NCBI RefSeq assembly: GCF_021184025.1
Contig: NZ_CP036537.1
Coordinates: forward strand, 62,001-126,000
DNA: 64,000 nt
Direction: 5' to 3'
DNA from: Rhodopseudomonas boonkerdii
GTDB taxonomy: Bacteria; Pseudomonadota; Alphaproteobacteria; Rhizobiales; Xanthobacteraceae
The notes beneath the pieces were generated by a model. It had not been told where the DNA came from. It made no database searches and saw nothing but the letters and a program-made list of their open reading frames with translations. Shown one piece after another: positions 28,323-38,193 of this stretch; the stretch's first letter is position 1, and each line of letters opens with the position of its first letter. Both the position numbers and the translations under genes were made by a program.

Positions 28323-28889
28323 ATGTTCATCCAGACCGAAGCGACCCCCAATCCCGCCACGCTGAAATTCATTCCGGGCCGGGACGTGCTGACCAGCGGC
28401 ACCATGGAATTTACCTCTCCCGAAGCGGCGTCCCGCTCGCCGCTCGCGGAAAAACTGTTTGCCGTCAAGGGCGTCACCGGCGTGTTCTATGGCGCCGATT
28501 TCGTCACCGTGACCAAGGATGACAGCGACTGGCAGCACCTCAAGCCCGCGATTCTTGGCGCCATCATGGAACACTACATGTCCGGCGCACCGCTGCTCGC
28601 CGATGGCAGCGCGCCCGAAGGTGACATTTCCGATGACGACGAGTTCTTCGACGATAACGATGCCGAGACCGTCGATACCATAAAGGACCTGATCGAAACC
28701 CGCGTGCGCCCGGCCGTCGCCAATGACGGCGGCGACATCACCTTCCGCGGCTTCAAGGACGGCGTGGTTTATCTCGCAATGAAAGGCGCCTGCTCGGGCT
28801 GCCCGTCATCGACGGCCACGCTGCAGCATGGCATCCAGAATCTGCTGAAGCATTTCGTGCCGGAAGTACAGGAAGTGCGGCCGATCTAG
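28323..28889 (+). CDS. Nfu-type Fe-S cluster scaffold (NifU family)
   Basis: Fe-S carrier of 188 aa. The N-terminal Nfu domain (FIQTEATPNPATLKFIPGRDV, about 1-90) is joined by an acidic linker (SDDDEFFDDNDAETVDTI) to the C-terminal NifU domain (about 110-185) with the cluster-binding CxxC in MKGACSGCPSS. It receives or delivers a 4Fe-4S cluster to cytoplasmic targets. The ATG has GGAG six bases upstream; the frame opens earlier (28251) but upstream residues are not Nfu-like. Confidence 0.92.
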   Translation: MFIQTEATPNPATLKFIPGRDVLTSGTMEFTSPEAASRSPLAEKLFAVKGVTGVFYGADFVTVTKDDSDWQHLKPAILGAIMEHYMSGAPLLADGSAPEGDISDDDEFFDDNDAETVDTIKDLIETRVRPAVANDGGDITFRGFKDGVVYLAMKGACSGCPSSTATLQHGIQNLLKHFVPEVQEVRPI

Positions 28890-28895
28890 CATCGG

Positions 28896-29000
28896 CCCTC
28901 ACGGCGAGGAGGCGCCATGGGCGCCGTCTCGAACCATGAGATGTGGGAGCTCCATCTCCATCCTTCGAGACGCGCGCCGTGCGCACTCCTCAGGATGAGC
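28896..29000. repeat. paired-hairpin repeat, family A, copy 2
   Basis: About 105 bp, starting 7 bp after the Nfu stop: CCTCACGGCGAGGAGG ... GTCTCGAACCATGAG and CCTTCGAGACGCGCGCC ... CTCCTCAGGATGAG. The loops differ from copy 1, while the stems co-vary. Confidence 0.85.
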
Positions 29001-29020
29001 GTGGAGGTACTTGGTTGATA

Positions 29021-29134
29021 CCGTCCTCGCTCGGCTCGACCGGGCGCTCCAGTAAACTCTAAACTCTGCCGCCGCAGTTCAATCGAGAAGCTCGCGTGTA
29101 CTGGATCGCCCGCTTTCGCGGGCGATGACAGTCA
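29021..29134. repeat. palindromic repeat, family B, copy 2
   Basis: CGGCTCGACCGGGCGCTCCAG at the left and GGATCGCCCGC-TTTC-GCGGGCGAT at the right, with a variable centre. It ends 10 bp from the chemoreceptor stop codon, placed head-to-tail with repeat A copy 2. Confidence 0.8.
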
Positions 29135-29144
29135 GAGCGAACAA

Positions 29145-30821
29145 TTATCTTCCGATGCCCGCCGCCTCTTCCGCGGCGCGCTGCATGCTTGATGACATCT
29201 CGTTCGTCACCACGCTCTGCTCTTCCACCGCCGCAGCAGTCGCGGTGACATATTCACTCACGTGCTGGATCTCGCTCTTGATCGCGTTTAGTGCATTGAC
29301 GACATCCGCCGAAATGCCGTTGAGGCTGCCGATCTCGCTGGATATCCTGTCGGTTGCCTGCTTCGCCTGGGTCGCAAGATTCTTCACCTCGGATGCGACC
29401 ACGGCAAAGCCGCGTCCGGCCTCGCCTGCCCGTGCCGATTCGATCGTAGCATTGAGCGCCAGCAGATTGATCTGGCCGGTGATATTCCCGATCAGATCCA
29501 AGATGCCACTCATCGCCTGCGCGGCCGCCGACAGGCGCTGTGCCTGACTGTCGGCCTCATCGACCTTGCCAACCGCCGACATCGCCGTCTCGCGCGACTT
29601 CGTCATCGCTTCGGAAATCTCGCGCACCGACGCATTGAGTTCTTCCGCCCCCGCCGCGACCGATTCCATCATGTCGCGCACACGCTCGCTCTTCTTCCGC
29701 GCGATCACCTGCGCGGTGACGTCGGACGCGTATTTAACCACCTTGTAGGGCGCGCCGTTGAGATCGAAGATCGGATTGTAGGACGCCTGAATCCAGACCT
29801 GCTTGCCGTTCTTGCCAACCCGCTTGTATTCGGCAGCCTGATATTCGCCGCGCCGCAGGCTCGCCCAGAACGCCCGGTAGGCATCGCCGCCGCGCTCTTC
29901 ATCCGGCACAAACATGCTGTGATGCTTGTCCTGAATCTCGGACAGCACATAGTCCATGACCGACAGGAAGTTCTGATTCGCATTGAGCACGATGCCATCG
30001 AGATTGAACTCGACCACCGCCTGCGACTTTCCGATCGCCTCGATCTGCCCGGAGAAGTTCGCGGCGCGCAGTTTCTGTTCGGTCACGTCGGAGGCGAATT
30101 TGATGATCTTGAGAGGCTTGCCGCTCTCATCAAGGATCGGATTGTAGGTGGCCAGTATCCAGACCTCCCTGCCGCCCTTGCCGATCCGCTTGTATTCGGC
30201 GGCCTGATATTCGCCCCGGTTGAGGCCGGCCCAGAAATCGCGATAGGCAGCGCCGTTGCGATCTGCCGGCGTTACGAACATGCTGTGGTGCTTGCCGCGA
30301 ATTTCATTCAGCGAATAGCCCATGACATCGAGAAAGATCTGGTTGGCATCGAGGATAGTTCCGTCCAGATCGAATTCGATGACAGCCTGCGCACGCTCAA
30401 TGGCGGCGATCTTACCCCTGTCCTCAAGGCTGCGAACCTTCTGCACGGTGATGTCGCTGCAGAACTTGACGACGCCCATGGGCTTTCCCGCTTCGTCCAG
30501 AATCGGGTTGTAGGAACCATGGATCCAGACCTCTCGGCCATCCTTGCCAAGGCGCTTGAACTCGCCGGATTGATAGATGCCGCGATTCAACACGCCCCAG
30601 AAATCGCGATAGGCGGCGCTGTTGCGCGTGTCGGGCATCACGAACATGCTGTGATGCTTGCCCCGAATTTCGGCGAGCGTGTAACCCATCGTCGCCAGAA
30701 AATTCTCATTGGCCGTGATGATCGTGCCGTCGAGATTGAATTCGATCAGCGCCATCGACTTGTTGATCGCCGCCGCCTGGGCAAGCGCGTTGCGCGCGGC
30801 CTTACTCGTCAACCAGTGCAT
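29145..30821 (-). CDS. soluble methyl-accepting chemotaxis protein with three PAS domains
   Basis: Chemoreceptor of about 558 aa with no transmembrane helix or HAMP. Three closely similar PAS domains follow each other (about 15-135, 136-257, 258-378), each with the pattern IEF(N/D)LDGTI..AN..FL..MGY...EI(R/Q)(G/D)KHHSMFV and ending in a SYNPI / K(F/Y).SD(V/I)T.Q block. The C-terminal MCP signalling helix hairpin (about 390-555) has [38 protein letters not shown] modules may bind heme or FAD, making energy or redox taxis plausible; no ligand residue can be fixed here. The start at 30821 ([17 protein letters not shown]) suits the family; an earlier start at 30932 has no good support. Confidence 0.85.
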   Translation of the reverse strand: MHWLTSKAARNALAQAAAINKSMALIEFNLDGTIITANENFLATMGYTLAEIRGKHHSMFVMPDTRNSAAYRDFWGVLNRGIYQSGEFKRLGKDGREVWIHGSYNPILDEAGKPMGVVKFCSDITVQKVRSLEDRGKIAAIERAQAVIEFDLDGTILDANQIFLDVMGYSLNEIRGKHHSMFVTPADRNGAAYRDFWAGLNRGEYQAAEYKRIGKGGREVWILATYNPILDESGKPLKIIKFASDVTEQKLRAANFSGQIEAIGKSQAVVEFNLDGIVLNANQNFLSVMDYVLSEIQDKHHSMFVPDEERGGDAYRAFWASLRRGEYQAAEYKRVGKNGKQVWIQASYNPIFDLNGAPYKVVKYASDVTAQVIARKKSERVRDMMESVAAGAEELNASVREISEAMTKSRETAMSAVGKVDEADSQAQRLSAAAQAMSGILDLIGNITGQINLLALNATIESARAGEAGRGFAVVASEVKNLATQAKQATDRISSEIGSLNGISADVVNALNAIKSEIQHVSEYVTATAAAVEEQSVVTNEMSSSMQRAAEEAAGIGR

Positions 30822-31201
30822 CTCGAAGGCTTTCTCTTTTAATAGTTTCCGGGAAATCGTTTCGTCAAAAACAAATAAGGCCGGCGAAGGTGAAGTCGGA
30901 CACGGCTCCGCTGGCTGGTATCCTTCTCCCACGCATCTGCGAAAAATTGATTAAGTGCGCCCACCGCATGAGGCACAGAGAGACTCCAGCGGCTTGCAGA
31001 TTGAGCGACAAAACCGCAATCGTCCGTAAGTCTCGGGTTTTCTTGCTATCTTTCAATCAAAGGTAATTTCTATAGGTTTGCGGTACGACGTTCGCCAGGC
31101 CGCGAGTCATGAGCGAGAGCGGCATGGCTTTACCTGCATTCGAATATTATAGGTATGTGACCGGCCCGATCCCGCCGGCCTGACGAGACCACGAATCGCC
31201 C
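30822..31201. other. gene-free divergent region between chemoreceptor and tsaB
   Basis: About 380 bp, less GC-rich than its neighbours, with no frame resembling a gene. A CCGGC/GCCGG inverted repeat lies about 20 bp before tsaB. No clear promoter could be assigned. Confidence 0.5.
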
Positions 31202-31903
31202 ATGATTATCCTCGCCATCGATACGGCACTCGACGCCTGCGCCGCCGGTATTTTAGATACCGGCACCGGGCACTTGATCGCGCATGAATCGCTACCGATG
31301 GCGCGCGGCCATGCGGAAGCGCTGATGCCGCTGCTGGCGCGCGTGATGACGCAATCCGGGATCGCCTTTGCCGAGCTCGACCGCATCGCCGTTACCACCG
31401 GGCCAGGCAGCTTTACCGGCCTGCGGGTGGGGCTTTCCGCCGGCCGCGGCATCGGGCTTGCCGCCGGCAAGCCCGTGGTCGGCGTCACCACGCTGGCGGC
31501 CTATGCGGCGCCGGTGGTGAGTCGAAATGGTGATGTCCCGGTGATCGCCAGCATCGATGCGCGACACGACCATGTGTATTTCCAGGCGGTGAGCGGCAAT
31601 GGCACCTCGCTGCAGCGACCTTGCGTCATTCCGATCAACGAGGCGATCGAGGCGGCGCGCTTCGGGGCACCGCATCTGGTCGGCAATGCCGCAAACCTGC
31701 TGGCTGCGCGCTGGCCGGCCGACGCGCTGCAACCGGTTGCCATCGATGAACAGGCCGCGCCGGAGATATCCTGGGTGGCGTGGCTCGGCGCCGCCGTCGA
31801 TCCGCAGACCGCTCTGGCGCGTCCATTCTATCTGCGCGCGCCCGATGCCAAGCCGCAATCGAGTCTGATGGGCGGCCTCCACCAGACGCAGCCAGCGCCA
31901 TGA
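31202..31903 (+). CDS. tsaB: tRNA threonylcarbamoyladenosine biosynthesis protein TsaB
   Basis: ASKHA-fold protein of 233 aa, the partner that stabilises TsaD in making t6A37 on ANN-decoding tRNAs. The N-terminal MIILAIDTALDACAAGI and the PGSFTGLRVGLSAGRGIGLA segment are diagnostic. It overlaps the following rimI by ATGA, and the order tsaB-rimI-fur is conserved in Alphaproteobacteria. Confidence 0.93.
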   Translation: MIILAIDTALDACAAGILDTGTGHLIAHESLPMARGHAEALMPLLARVMTQSGIAFAELDRIAVTTGPGSFTGLRVGLSAGRGIGLAAGKPVVGVTTLAAYAAPVVSRNGDVPVIASIDARHDHVYFQAVSGNGTSLQRPCVIPINEAIEAARFGAPHLVGNAANLLAARWPADALQPVAIDEQAAPEISWVAWLGAAVDPQTALARPFYLRAPDAKPQSSLMGGLHQTQPAP

Positions 31904-32388
31904 CACTGCTGTCCTGGTTACCATCCTTTCGTCCCGCGCCGGCGGTGGTCGAGCCGGCAGTGCCAAAGGATGCCGCGCAACTCGCACGCCTGCACGCCGC
32001 ATCGTTTCACCGCGGCTGGGGCGACGGCGAGTTCGAGCAGATGCTGCACGAGGAGAACACGCTGATCCATCGCCTGCGACAGGGCCGCCATCTCATTGGC
32101 TTTGCGGCATCGCGGCTGGCCGTAGACGAAGCGGAAATCCTCTCCATCGCGGTAGCGCCGGAGCAGCGCGGCCGCGGCCTGTCACGCGATCTGCTTCTCA
32201 CCCACCTCGGCCATCTCGCCGGCCGCAGCGTGCGCACCGTGTTCCTCGAAGTGGAGGAGAACAATATGCCGGCGCGGCGGCTCTATGACCGCACGGGTTT
32301 TACGGTGGTCGGGCGGCGCGAGCGCTATTACAAGGAAGCGAACGGCGTCGAATTGAATGCCCTGATCATGCGCCGCGACTTGTCCTGA
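31900..32388 (+). CDS. rimI: ribosomal-protein-S18-alanine N-acetyltransferase RimI
   Basis: GNAT acetyltransferase of 162 aa that acetylates the N-terminal Ala of ribosomal protein S18, or another N-terminus. Motif A for acetyl-CoA binding is ILSIAVAPEQRGRGLSRDLL; the C-terminal ARRLYDRTGFTVVGRRERYY is typical of RimI. The ATG overlaps the tsaB stop (ATGA), which fixes the start and indicates translational coupling. Confidence 0.9.
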   Translation: MTLLSWLPSFRPAPAVVEPAVPKDAAQLARLHAASFHRGWGDGEFEQMLHEENTLIHRLRQGRHLIGFAASRLAVDEAEILSIAVAPEQRGRGLSRDLLLTHLGHLAGRSVRTVFLEVEENNMPARRLYDRTGFTVVGRRERYYKEANGVELNALIMRRDLS

Positions 32389-32430
32389 CGCCGCCCGGAT
32401 GGCAAAAGAAGCCACGGCGAGACCAGACCT

Positions 32431-32883
32431 ATGAATGTTTTGAAATCGACATCTTCCAAAGTGAGCGGCATCGAAGCGCGCTGCGCTGCAACGGGCATGC
32501 GCATGACGGAACAGCGCCGCGTGATCGCGCGCGTGCTGGCGGAAGCCGACGATCATCCCGACGTGGAAGAACTCTATCGCCGCTGCGTCGCCATCGACGA
32601 CAAGATTTCGATCTCGACGGTGTATCGCACCGTCAAACTGTTCGAGGATGCCGGCATCATCGAACGTCATGACTTCCGCGAAGGCCGCGCGCGCTACGAG
32701 ACCATGCGCGACACGCATCACGATCACCTGATCAATCTGCGTGACGGAACCGTCATCGAATTCACTTCTGAAGCGATCGAGAAGTTGCAGGCTGAAGTCG
32801 CCGCCAAGCTCGGCTACAAGCTCGTCGATCACCGGCTCGAGCTGTATTGCGTACCGCTCGACGAGGACAAATCGGGCAAGTGA
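32431..32883 (+). CDS. fur: Fur-family metalloregulator (Fur/Mur)
   Basis: Dimeric DNA-binding repressor of 150 aa. The winged helix (about 15-85) contains TEQRRVIARVL and ISISTVYRTVKLFEDAGII. The metal-sensing region has the HHDH motif (DTHHDHLI). The CxxC pair that binds structural zinc in enteric Fur is absent (INLRDG in its place). In rhizobia this tsaB-rimI-linked orthologue is called Fur or Mur and answers mainly to manganese, repressing Mn uptake. Irr, at 44.2-44.7 kb, would handle iron. The last base pairs overlap the next gene (GTGA). Confidence 0.9.
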   Translation: MNVLKSTSSKVSGIEARCAATGMRMTEQRRVIARVLAEADDHPDVEELYRRCVAIDDKISISTVYRTVKLFEDAGIIERHDFREGRARYETMRDTHHDHLINLRDGTVIEFTSEAIEKLQAEVAAKLGYKLVDHRLELYCVPLDEDKSGK

Positions 32884-33608
32884 CGGCGCTTTCTTCCCCC
32901 AACCCTTCTTCCAGCTTCGATCTCGTCATCTTTGATTGCGACGGTGTACTCGTCGACAGCGAGGCGCTGGCCTGCGTGGTGCATGCGGATGTGCTGACGG
33001 CCTATGGCTATGCCATCACCGCCGCGCAGGTGCATGAACGTTTCCTCGGCCGTTCGGCGCGCGAGGCGCGGGCGGAAGTCGAGGCCGAGATGGGCCGCGT
33101 GCTGCCGGACGCGTATACGGACTCGCTGCGTTCCACCATCGATCGGGTGTTCGGCGAGCAGCTGCAGCCGGTTCCGCATATCGGTGACGTGCTGACAAGC
33201 CTCACGCAGAAGAAATGCGTGGCTTCGTCCGGCACGCCGACGCGGATTCGCAGCAGCCTCACCACCACGAAACTGATCCACCATTTCGGCGAGCACCTCT
33301 ATTCGGCGCTGCAGGTGGAGCGGGGCAAACCGGCGCCGGACCTGTTCCTGTTCGCGGCAGCGCAGATGGGGATCGATCCCGCCCACTGCGTGGTGATCGA
33401 GGACAGCATCCACGGCGTCACGGGAGCCGTGGCGGCAGGCATGACGGTGTTCGGCTTCCATGGCGGCACTCATTGCAGCCCGGCCACCGCAGGGGCCCTG
33501 CAGGCCGCCGGCGCGCATCTCGTCTTCGACGACATGCGCCGGCTGCCGGCGCTGATCGAGGCTGGCGTGCCTGGCTCACGCGCCTTCGATCCGGACGATC
33601 GCATGTAA
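32880..33608 (+). CDS. HAD-superfamily hydrolase (phosphatase-like)
   Basis: Cytoplasmic phosphatase-like protein of 242 aa, HAD subfamily I. Motif I with the nucleophile Asp is FDLVIFDCDGVLVDSEA; motif II is in CVASSGTPTRI; motif III Lys is ERGKPAPDLFLFAA; motif IV is VVIEDSIHGVTGAVAAG. The cap domain is alpha-helical (about 20-85). Small phosphorylated metabolites are likely substrates. A GTG at 32880 overlaps the fur stop (GTGA), preferred over the internal ATG at 32847, which would place the start inside fur. Confidence 0.85.
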   Translation: MTALSSPNPSSSFDLVIFDCDGVLVDSEALACVVHADVLTAYGYAITAAQVHERFLGRSAREARAEVEAEMGRVLPDAYTDSLRSTIDRVFGEQLQPVPHIGDVLTSLTQKKCVASSGTPTRIRSSLTTTKLIHHFGEHLYSALQVERGKPAPDLFLFAAAQMGIDPAHCVVIEDSIHGVTGAVAAGMTVFGFHGGTHCSPATAGALQAAGAHLVFDDMRRLPALIEAGVPGSRAFDPDDRM

Positions 33609-33610
33609 AG

Positions 33611-33806
33611 CATGAGATGGCCGCAGGCTCCGAGCCCGGCAATCTCATGGTTCGAGACCGCGCTGCGCGCCTCCCCACCATGAGGGACGGAGGACAGACC
33701 GCATTTTCAGTCAGACTCTCAGGACGAGGGCTGATGGCTGAGGATGGCGCCGTAGAAGACCCTCATGGTGAGGAACCCGCAAAGCGGGCGTCTCGAACCT
33801 ATGCAG
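33611..33806. repeat. degenerate paired-hairpin repeat, family A, copy 3
   Basis: Two separated pieces: CATGAGATGG ... CTCATGGTTCGAGACCGCGC ... CCCCACCATGAGG (33611-33685), and ACCCTCATGGTGAGGAACCCGC ... GGGCGTCTCGAACC (33762-33806). The first is inverted relative to the second. The remaining sequence to miaB (33807-33989) shows no gene; a TATAAT at 33924-33929 could be a -10 element without a clear -35. Confidence 0.7.
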
Positions 33807-33989
33807 GCCAAGCACTATCGCCATCGCTCAAACACCATATGCGATAGCCCCAGGGCAGATCCCGCGTAACCTGTTGTAACGATTATATTTTGTTGCAGGC
33901 GCTGGATTTATCGGGCGCGAGCCTATAATTGAACGTCGCGCGCAAGACGCGCCTTTCTCCAGTTTTTCGGGTTCCAGAAAACTTACGCA

Positions 33990-35417
33990 ATGACCGCGCC
34001 GCGCAAGCTGCACATCAAATCCTTCGGCTGCCAGATGAACGTCTACGATGCCCAGCGCATGGTGGACACGCTGGCGCCTGAAGGCTTCGTCGAGACGGCC
34101 AGCGCCGACGATGCGGATCTGGTGATCCTCAACACCTGCCACATCCGCGAGAAGGCCTCGGAGAAGGTCTATTCGGAGCTGGGCAAGCTGCGCCTCGCCA
34201 AGGCCGAGGCGGCGCAAAGCGGCAAGCAGATGAATGTCGTGGTGGCCGGCTGCGTCGCGCAGGCCGAGGGCGACGAGATCATCCGTCGCGCGCCCGTGGT
34301 CGATGTCGTGGTCGGGCCGCAGAGCTATCACAACCTGCCGCAGCTGCTCGCCAAAGCGAAGCAGGGCGAACGCGCGCTGGATACGGACTTTCCGGTCGAG
34401 GACAAGTTTGGCTTCCTGCCGGCGCCAAAGCCCGCGGCGATCCGCGCCCGCGGCGTCTCCGCTTTCGTGACGGTGCAGGAAGGCTGCGACAAGTTCTGCA
34501 CGTTCTGCGTCGTGCCCTATACGCGCGGCGCGGAAGTGTCGCGCCCGGTGGCGCAGATCGTCGAGGATACAAAGCGCCTCGCCGACAACGGCGTGCGCGA
34601 GATCACGCTGATCGGCCAGAACGTCAACGGCTATCACGGCGAAGGTCCGGACGGGCGCCCGTGGGCGCTGGGCACGCTGATCTTCCGCCTCGCCGAGATT
34701 CCCGGCATCGCCCGCATCCGCTATTCCACCAGCCATCCGCGCGATGTCGAGGATACGCTGATACAGGCGCATCGCGATCTGCCGCAGCTGATGCCTTTCG
34801 TGCATCTGCCGGTGCAGTCCGGTTCGGACCGGATTCTGGCGGCCATGAACAGAAAACACACGGCAGACGACTATCGCAGGGTCATCGACCGTTTTCGCGC
34901 CGCACGGCAAGACATTGCTTTTACGTCGGATTTCATTGTCGGCTTTCCCGGCGAGACGGAACCGGACTTTGCCGACACACTCGCACTCGTCACACAAATC
35001 GGTTACGCTGGCGCGTATTCCTTCAAGTATTCGCCGCGGCCGGGTACGCCGGCTGCGGAATTGCAGGAGACGGTGTCACAGGCCGACATGGACGAGCGAC
35101 TGACGCGGCTACAGACTCTGATCGACAGCCAGCAAGCGGCCTTCAACAAGGTTGCCATCGGCCAGACTGTCGATGTGCTGTTCGAGCGCGCCGCCCGCAA
35201 TCCGGGCCAGATCGTCGGCCGCACCGCCTTTCTCCAGCCCGCTCATGTGATGGCGTCCGAGGACATCATCGGCCAGGTGCTGCCGGTCCATATCGAAAGC
35301 CTCGAGCGTTACAGCCTGATCGGCACGCTGGCGCAAGGTACCTCCGCATCAGCTTCGCGCCCTAACCTTTCACCGCCTGAGTTATCGCAGCCAGTCCTCA
35401 CCGCCACGGGAGCCTGA
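33990..35417 (+). CDS. miaB: tRNA-2-methylthio-N6-dimethylallyladenosine synthase MiaB
   Basis: Radical-SAM methylthiotransferase of 475 aa that adds the 2-methylthio group to i6A37 of tRNA. The N-terminal UPF0004 domain holds three Cys for the auxiliary cluster ([23 protein letters not shown]). The radical-SAM motif is [16 protein letters not shown] (CxxxCxxC), and a TRAM-type RNA-binding domain lies at about 385-445. It heads a plus-strand cluster with phoH, ybeY, corC and lnt, and the next gene starts five bases after its stop. Confidence 0.96.
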   Translation: MTAPRKLHIKSFGCQMNVYDAQRMVDTLAPEGFVETASADDADLVILNTCHIREKASEKVYSELGKLRLAKAEAAQSGKQMNVVVAGCVAQAEGDEIIRRAPVVDVVVGPQSYHNLPQLLAKAKQGERALDTDFPVEDKFGFLPAPKPAAIRARGVSAFVTVQEGCDKFCTFCVVPYTRGAEVSRPVAQIVEDTKRLADNGVREITLIGQNVNGYHGEGPDGRPWALGTLIFRLAEIPGIARIRYSTSHPRDVEDTLIQAHRDLPQLMPFVHLPVQSGSDRILAAMNRKHTADDYRRVIDRFRAARQDIAFTSDFIVGFPGETEPDFADTLALVTQIGYAGAYSFKYSPRPGTPAAELQETVSQADMDERLTRLQTLIDSQQAAFNKVAIGQTVDVLFERAARNPGQIVGRTAFLQPAHVMASEDIIGQVLPVHIESLERYSLIGTLAQGTSASASRPNLSPPELSQPVLTATGA

Positions 35418-35421
35418 ATTC

Positions 35422-36477
35422 TTGGCAAAGAGTGCATCGGATTCGTCTACGCTCGCTGCTCGCAAACCCGACTTCACCGCTTCAGCCGAGACGCAGGTCG
35501 TCATCGACTTCGATGACAACCGCGCGGCTTCTGCACTGGTCGGCCCCTACGGCCAGAACCTCGCGCTGATCGAGCGACGTCTGAATGTCGTCGTCGATTC
35601 GCGCGGCAATCACATCACCCTCACCGGCACCCGCGACGCCTGCGACGCCGGGCGGCGCGTGCTGGAAATGCTCTATACGCAGGCCGCGCAGGGCATCGAA
35701 CTCGCGCAGGGCGATGTCGAAGGCGCGATCCGCGCCACGCTGGCGCAGGGCTCGCTGTTTCCGTTCGATCCGAAGCATCCGTCGAAACCGATCTCGAATT
35801 TCGAGGCGATCAATCTGCGCAAGCGCCCGGTGCGGGCGCGCACGGCAGCACAGGATTCCTATATCCGCGCGCTGAAGAGCAACGAACTCGTGTTCGGCGT
35901 CGGCCCGGCCGGCACCGGCAAGACCTGGCTCGCGGTGGCGCATGCCTGCATGCTGTTCGAACGCAAGGAAGTCGATCGCATCATCCTGTCGCGCCCCGCC
36001 GTGGAAGCCGGCGAGCGCCTGGGCTTCCTGCCCGGCGACCTCAAGGAAAAGGTAGATCCGTATCTGCGTCCGATCTATGACGCGCTCTACGACCTGATGG
36101 ATGCGCGCATCGTCGAGCGCGCGCTGCAGGCCAACGAGATCGAAATCGCGCCGCTCGCCTTCATGCGCGGCCGCACGCTGACCAACGCGGCGATCATTCT
36201 CGACGAAGCGCAGAACACCACATCGATGCAGATGAAGATGTTTCTGACGCGTCTCGGCGAGAACAGCCGCATGATCATCACCGGCGACCCGTCGCAGGTC
36301 GACTTGCCGAACGGTCAGGTCTCCGGCCTGTCCGAAGCCGTGCGCCTGCTCGACGGCGTGCAGGGCATCGCGCAGGTGCATTTCAAGGGCGAGGACGTGG
36401 TGCGCCATGAGCTGGTGGCACGCATCGTCGCCGCCTATGAGGGAGCGGCACCCAAAGCCCAGGCTGCCAAGAGCTGA
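35422..36477 (+). CDS. PhoH-like ATPase (PhoL/YbeZ type)
   Basis: Cytoplasmic ATPase of 351 aa. Walker A is FGVGPAGTGKTWLAV and Walker B is NAAIILDEAQNTT, followed by the ITGDPSQVDLP sensor segment. An N-terminal KH-like region (about 20-100: GPYGQNLALIERRLNVVV) suggests RNA binding. Gene linkage with ybeY indicates a partner role in rRNA maturation or ribosome quality control. It starts with TTG; GGGAG lies ten bases upstream in the end of miaB. Confidence 0.92.
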   Translation: MAKSASDSSTLAARKPDFTASAETQVVIDFDDNRAASALVGPYGQNLALIERRLNVVVDSRGNHITLTGTRDACDAGRRVLEMLYTQAAQGIELAQGDVEGAIRATLAQGSLFPFDPKHPSKPISNFEAINLRKRPVRARTAAQDSYIRALKSNELVFGVGPAGTGKTWLAVAHACMLFERKEVDRIILSRPAVEAGERLGFLPGDLKEKVDPYLRPIYDALYDLMDARIVERALQANEIEIAPLAFMRGRTLTNAAIILDEAQNTTSMQMKMFLTRLGENSRMIITGDPSQVDLPNGQVSGLSEAVRLLDGVQGIAQVHFKGEDVVRHELVARIVAAYEGAAPKAQAAKS

Positions 36478-36542
36478 TGCAAATATCCAAGACGAACGGC
36501 GGAGACAGGATATGCTCCGTCGATGAGAAAACCTATCGACCC

Positions 36543-37073
36543 ATGACCATCCATATTCCACCCGCGACCGAAGTTCTCGTCGTCGCCGATTGCTGGTCCG
36601 CCGAGCCCGAGGCCGACGCGATCATTCACCGTGCCATCGAGGCCGCATCGGGCATGGTGGAGGACGACACCGCCGATGCCGAACTCGCCGTCATGCTCAC
36701 GGACGACACCGGCATCCGCACGCTGAACAACAACTGGCGCGGCTTCGACAAGGCCACCAACGTTCTGTCGTTTCCAGCCCTGCAGCCGCCCGAAGGCGCC
36801 GAGGTGCCCGACGACATGCCGAAAATGCTCGGCGACATTGCCATCGCCTATGAAACGACACGCCGCGAGGCCGACGAGGAAGCGAAACCGTTCGCCAATC
36901 ATCTCAGCCATCTCGCCGTGCACGGCTTCCTGCATCTCGTCGGTTACGATCACGAGAATGAAGAAGAAGCCGAGGAAATGGAGCAGATGGAGCGCGAGAT
37001 TCTGGCGACGCTCGGAATCCCCGACCCCTATGCGGATAGCGATCCGCAAGCCAGCCGGGGCGAGGTGATCTGA
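36543..37073 (+). CDS. ybeY: endoribonuclease YbeY
   Basis: Zinc-dependent endoribonuclease of 176 aa for 16S rRNA 3'-end maturation and ribosome quality control. The zinc triad is in HLAVHGFLHLVGYDH (H-x3-H-x5-H). The core ELAVMLTDDTGIRTLNNNWRGFDKATNVLSFP is diagnostic. The acidic C-terminal helix (ENEEEAEEMEQMEREIL) is usual. The frame is open from 36477 overlapping phoH, but homology starts at MTIHIPPATEVLVV, so 36543 is chosen. Confidence 0.93.
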   Translation: MTIHIPPATEVLVVADCWSAEPEADAIIHRAIEAASGMVEDDTADAELAVMLTDDTGIRTLNNNWRGFDKATNVLSFPALQPPEGAEVPDDMPKMLGDIAIAYETTRREADEEAKPFANHLSHLAVHGFLHLVGYDHENEEEAEEMEQMEREILATLGIPDPYADSDPQASRGEVI

Positions 37074-37074
37074 C

Positions 37075-38193
37075 ATGCCGGAGGGCGATAGTAACAACGG
37101 CAAGCCGAACGGGACGACCAATCTGCCTGCGGTGGTGCATGACGGCGAGGTCATGCGCCCCGCCGCCGAAAGCTGGCTCACACGCGCCATCCGATCGCTG
37201 TTCGGATGGAAGACCGGATCGGTGCGCGCCGATCTGCAGGTGGTGCTCGATGCATCCGAACCGGAGGAGACCGGCTTCTCCACCGTCGAGCGCACCATGC
37301 TGCGCAACATCCTCGGCCTCAACGAACGCCGCATTGCCGATGTGATGGTGCACCGCTCCGATATCGTCGCGGTGAAGCAGGACATTTCGCTCGGCGAGTT
37401 GATGAGCCTGTTCGAGAGCGCCGGTCATTCGCGCCTCGTCGTCTATAACGAAACGCTCGACGATCCCGTCGGCATCGTTCATATCCGCGACCTGCTCGGC
37501 TACATGACCATCAAGGCCCGTAGCGAACCGAAGCCCAGCGTTGCAAAGCGCAAGAAGCCGCTGCCTGCGGGCCTCGACCTGCGCAGCGTCGATCTGGCGC
37601 AAACCGTTGCGGAGACCGGCATCATCCGCAAGCTGCTCTATGTGCCGCCCTCCATGCGCGCCATCGACCTGCTGGCGCAGATGCAGGCCGCACGGCTGCA
37701 TCTGGCGCTCGTGGTAGACGAGTATGGCGGCACCGACGGCCTCGTATCCATCGAGGACATTGTCGAGCAGATCGTCGGCGAGATCGACGACGAGCACGAC
37801 AGCGAGGAGCCGCCCTCCATCGTCAAGCAAGGCGACTACTTCATCGCCGATGCGCGCACCAGTCTGGACGACGCACGCAAGATGATCGGCCAGGATTTCG
37901 AAACCGGCGAAGACGGCGAGGATGTCGAAACACTGGGCGGCTACATCGTCACCCATGTCGGTCGCCTGCCCGTGCGCGGCGAAGTGATTGCCGGCCCCGG
38001 CGAATTCGAGATCGAAGTGCTCGACGCCGATCCGCGCCGCGTCAAGCGGCTTCGCATCGGCCCGCGCAAGGAGCGCCCCGCTCCGCGCGTCCGCGAACCG
38101 CGCAAGCGCGGCGCTGCACCCGACACCGCTCATTCGCAAGCGAACGCTCCTGCGAATCCGCCCCCCTCCGGAGACAGCGCGGGAACGCCGTGA
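37075..38193 (+). CDS. CBS-domain protein, CorC/HlyC family
   Basis: Protein of 372 aa without membrane helices. Two CBS domains (about 85-145 and 180-240: RIADVMVHRSDIVAV, PPSMRAIDLLAQMQ) are followed by a CorC/HlyC transporter-associated domain (about 255-335: DARTSLDDARKMIG, LGGYIVTHVGRLP). The C-terminal tail is basic and Pro-rich. CorC proteins are connected to Mg/Co efflux in enterics; the function in Rhizobiales is not settled. It starts one base after ybeY and overlaps lnt (GTGA). Confidence 0.9.
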   Translation: MPEGDSNNGKPNGTTNLPAVVHDGEVMRPAAESWLTRAIRSLFGWKTGSVRADLQVVLDASEPEETGFSTVERTMLRNILGLNERRIADVMVHRSDIVAVKQDISLGELMSLFESAGHSRLVVYNETLDDPVGIVHIRDLLGYMTIKARSEPKPSVAKRKKPLPAGLDLRSVDLAQTVAETGIIRKLLYVPPSMRAIDLLAQMQAARLHLALVVDEYGGTDGLVSIEDIVEQIVGEIDDEHDSEEPPSIVKQGDYFIADARTSLDDARKMIGQDFETGEDGEDVETLGGYIVTHVGRLPVRGEVIAGPGEFEIEVLDADPRRVKRLRIGPRKERPAPRVREPRKRGAAPDTAHSQANAPANPPPSGDSAGTP

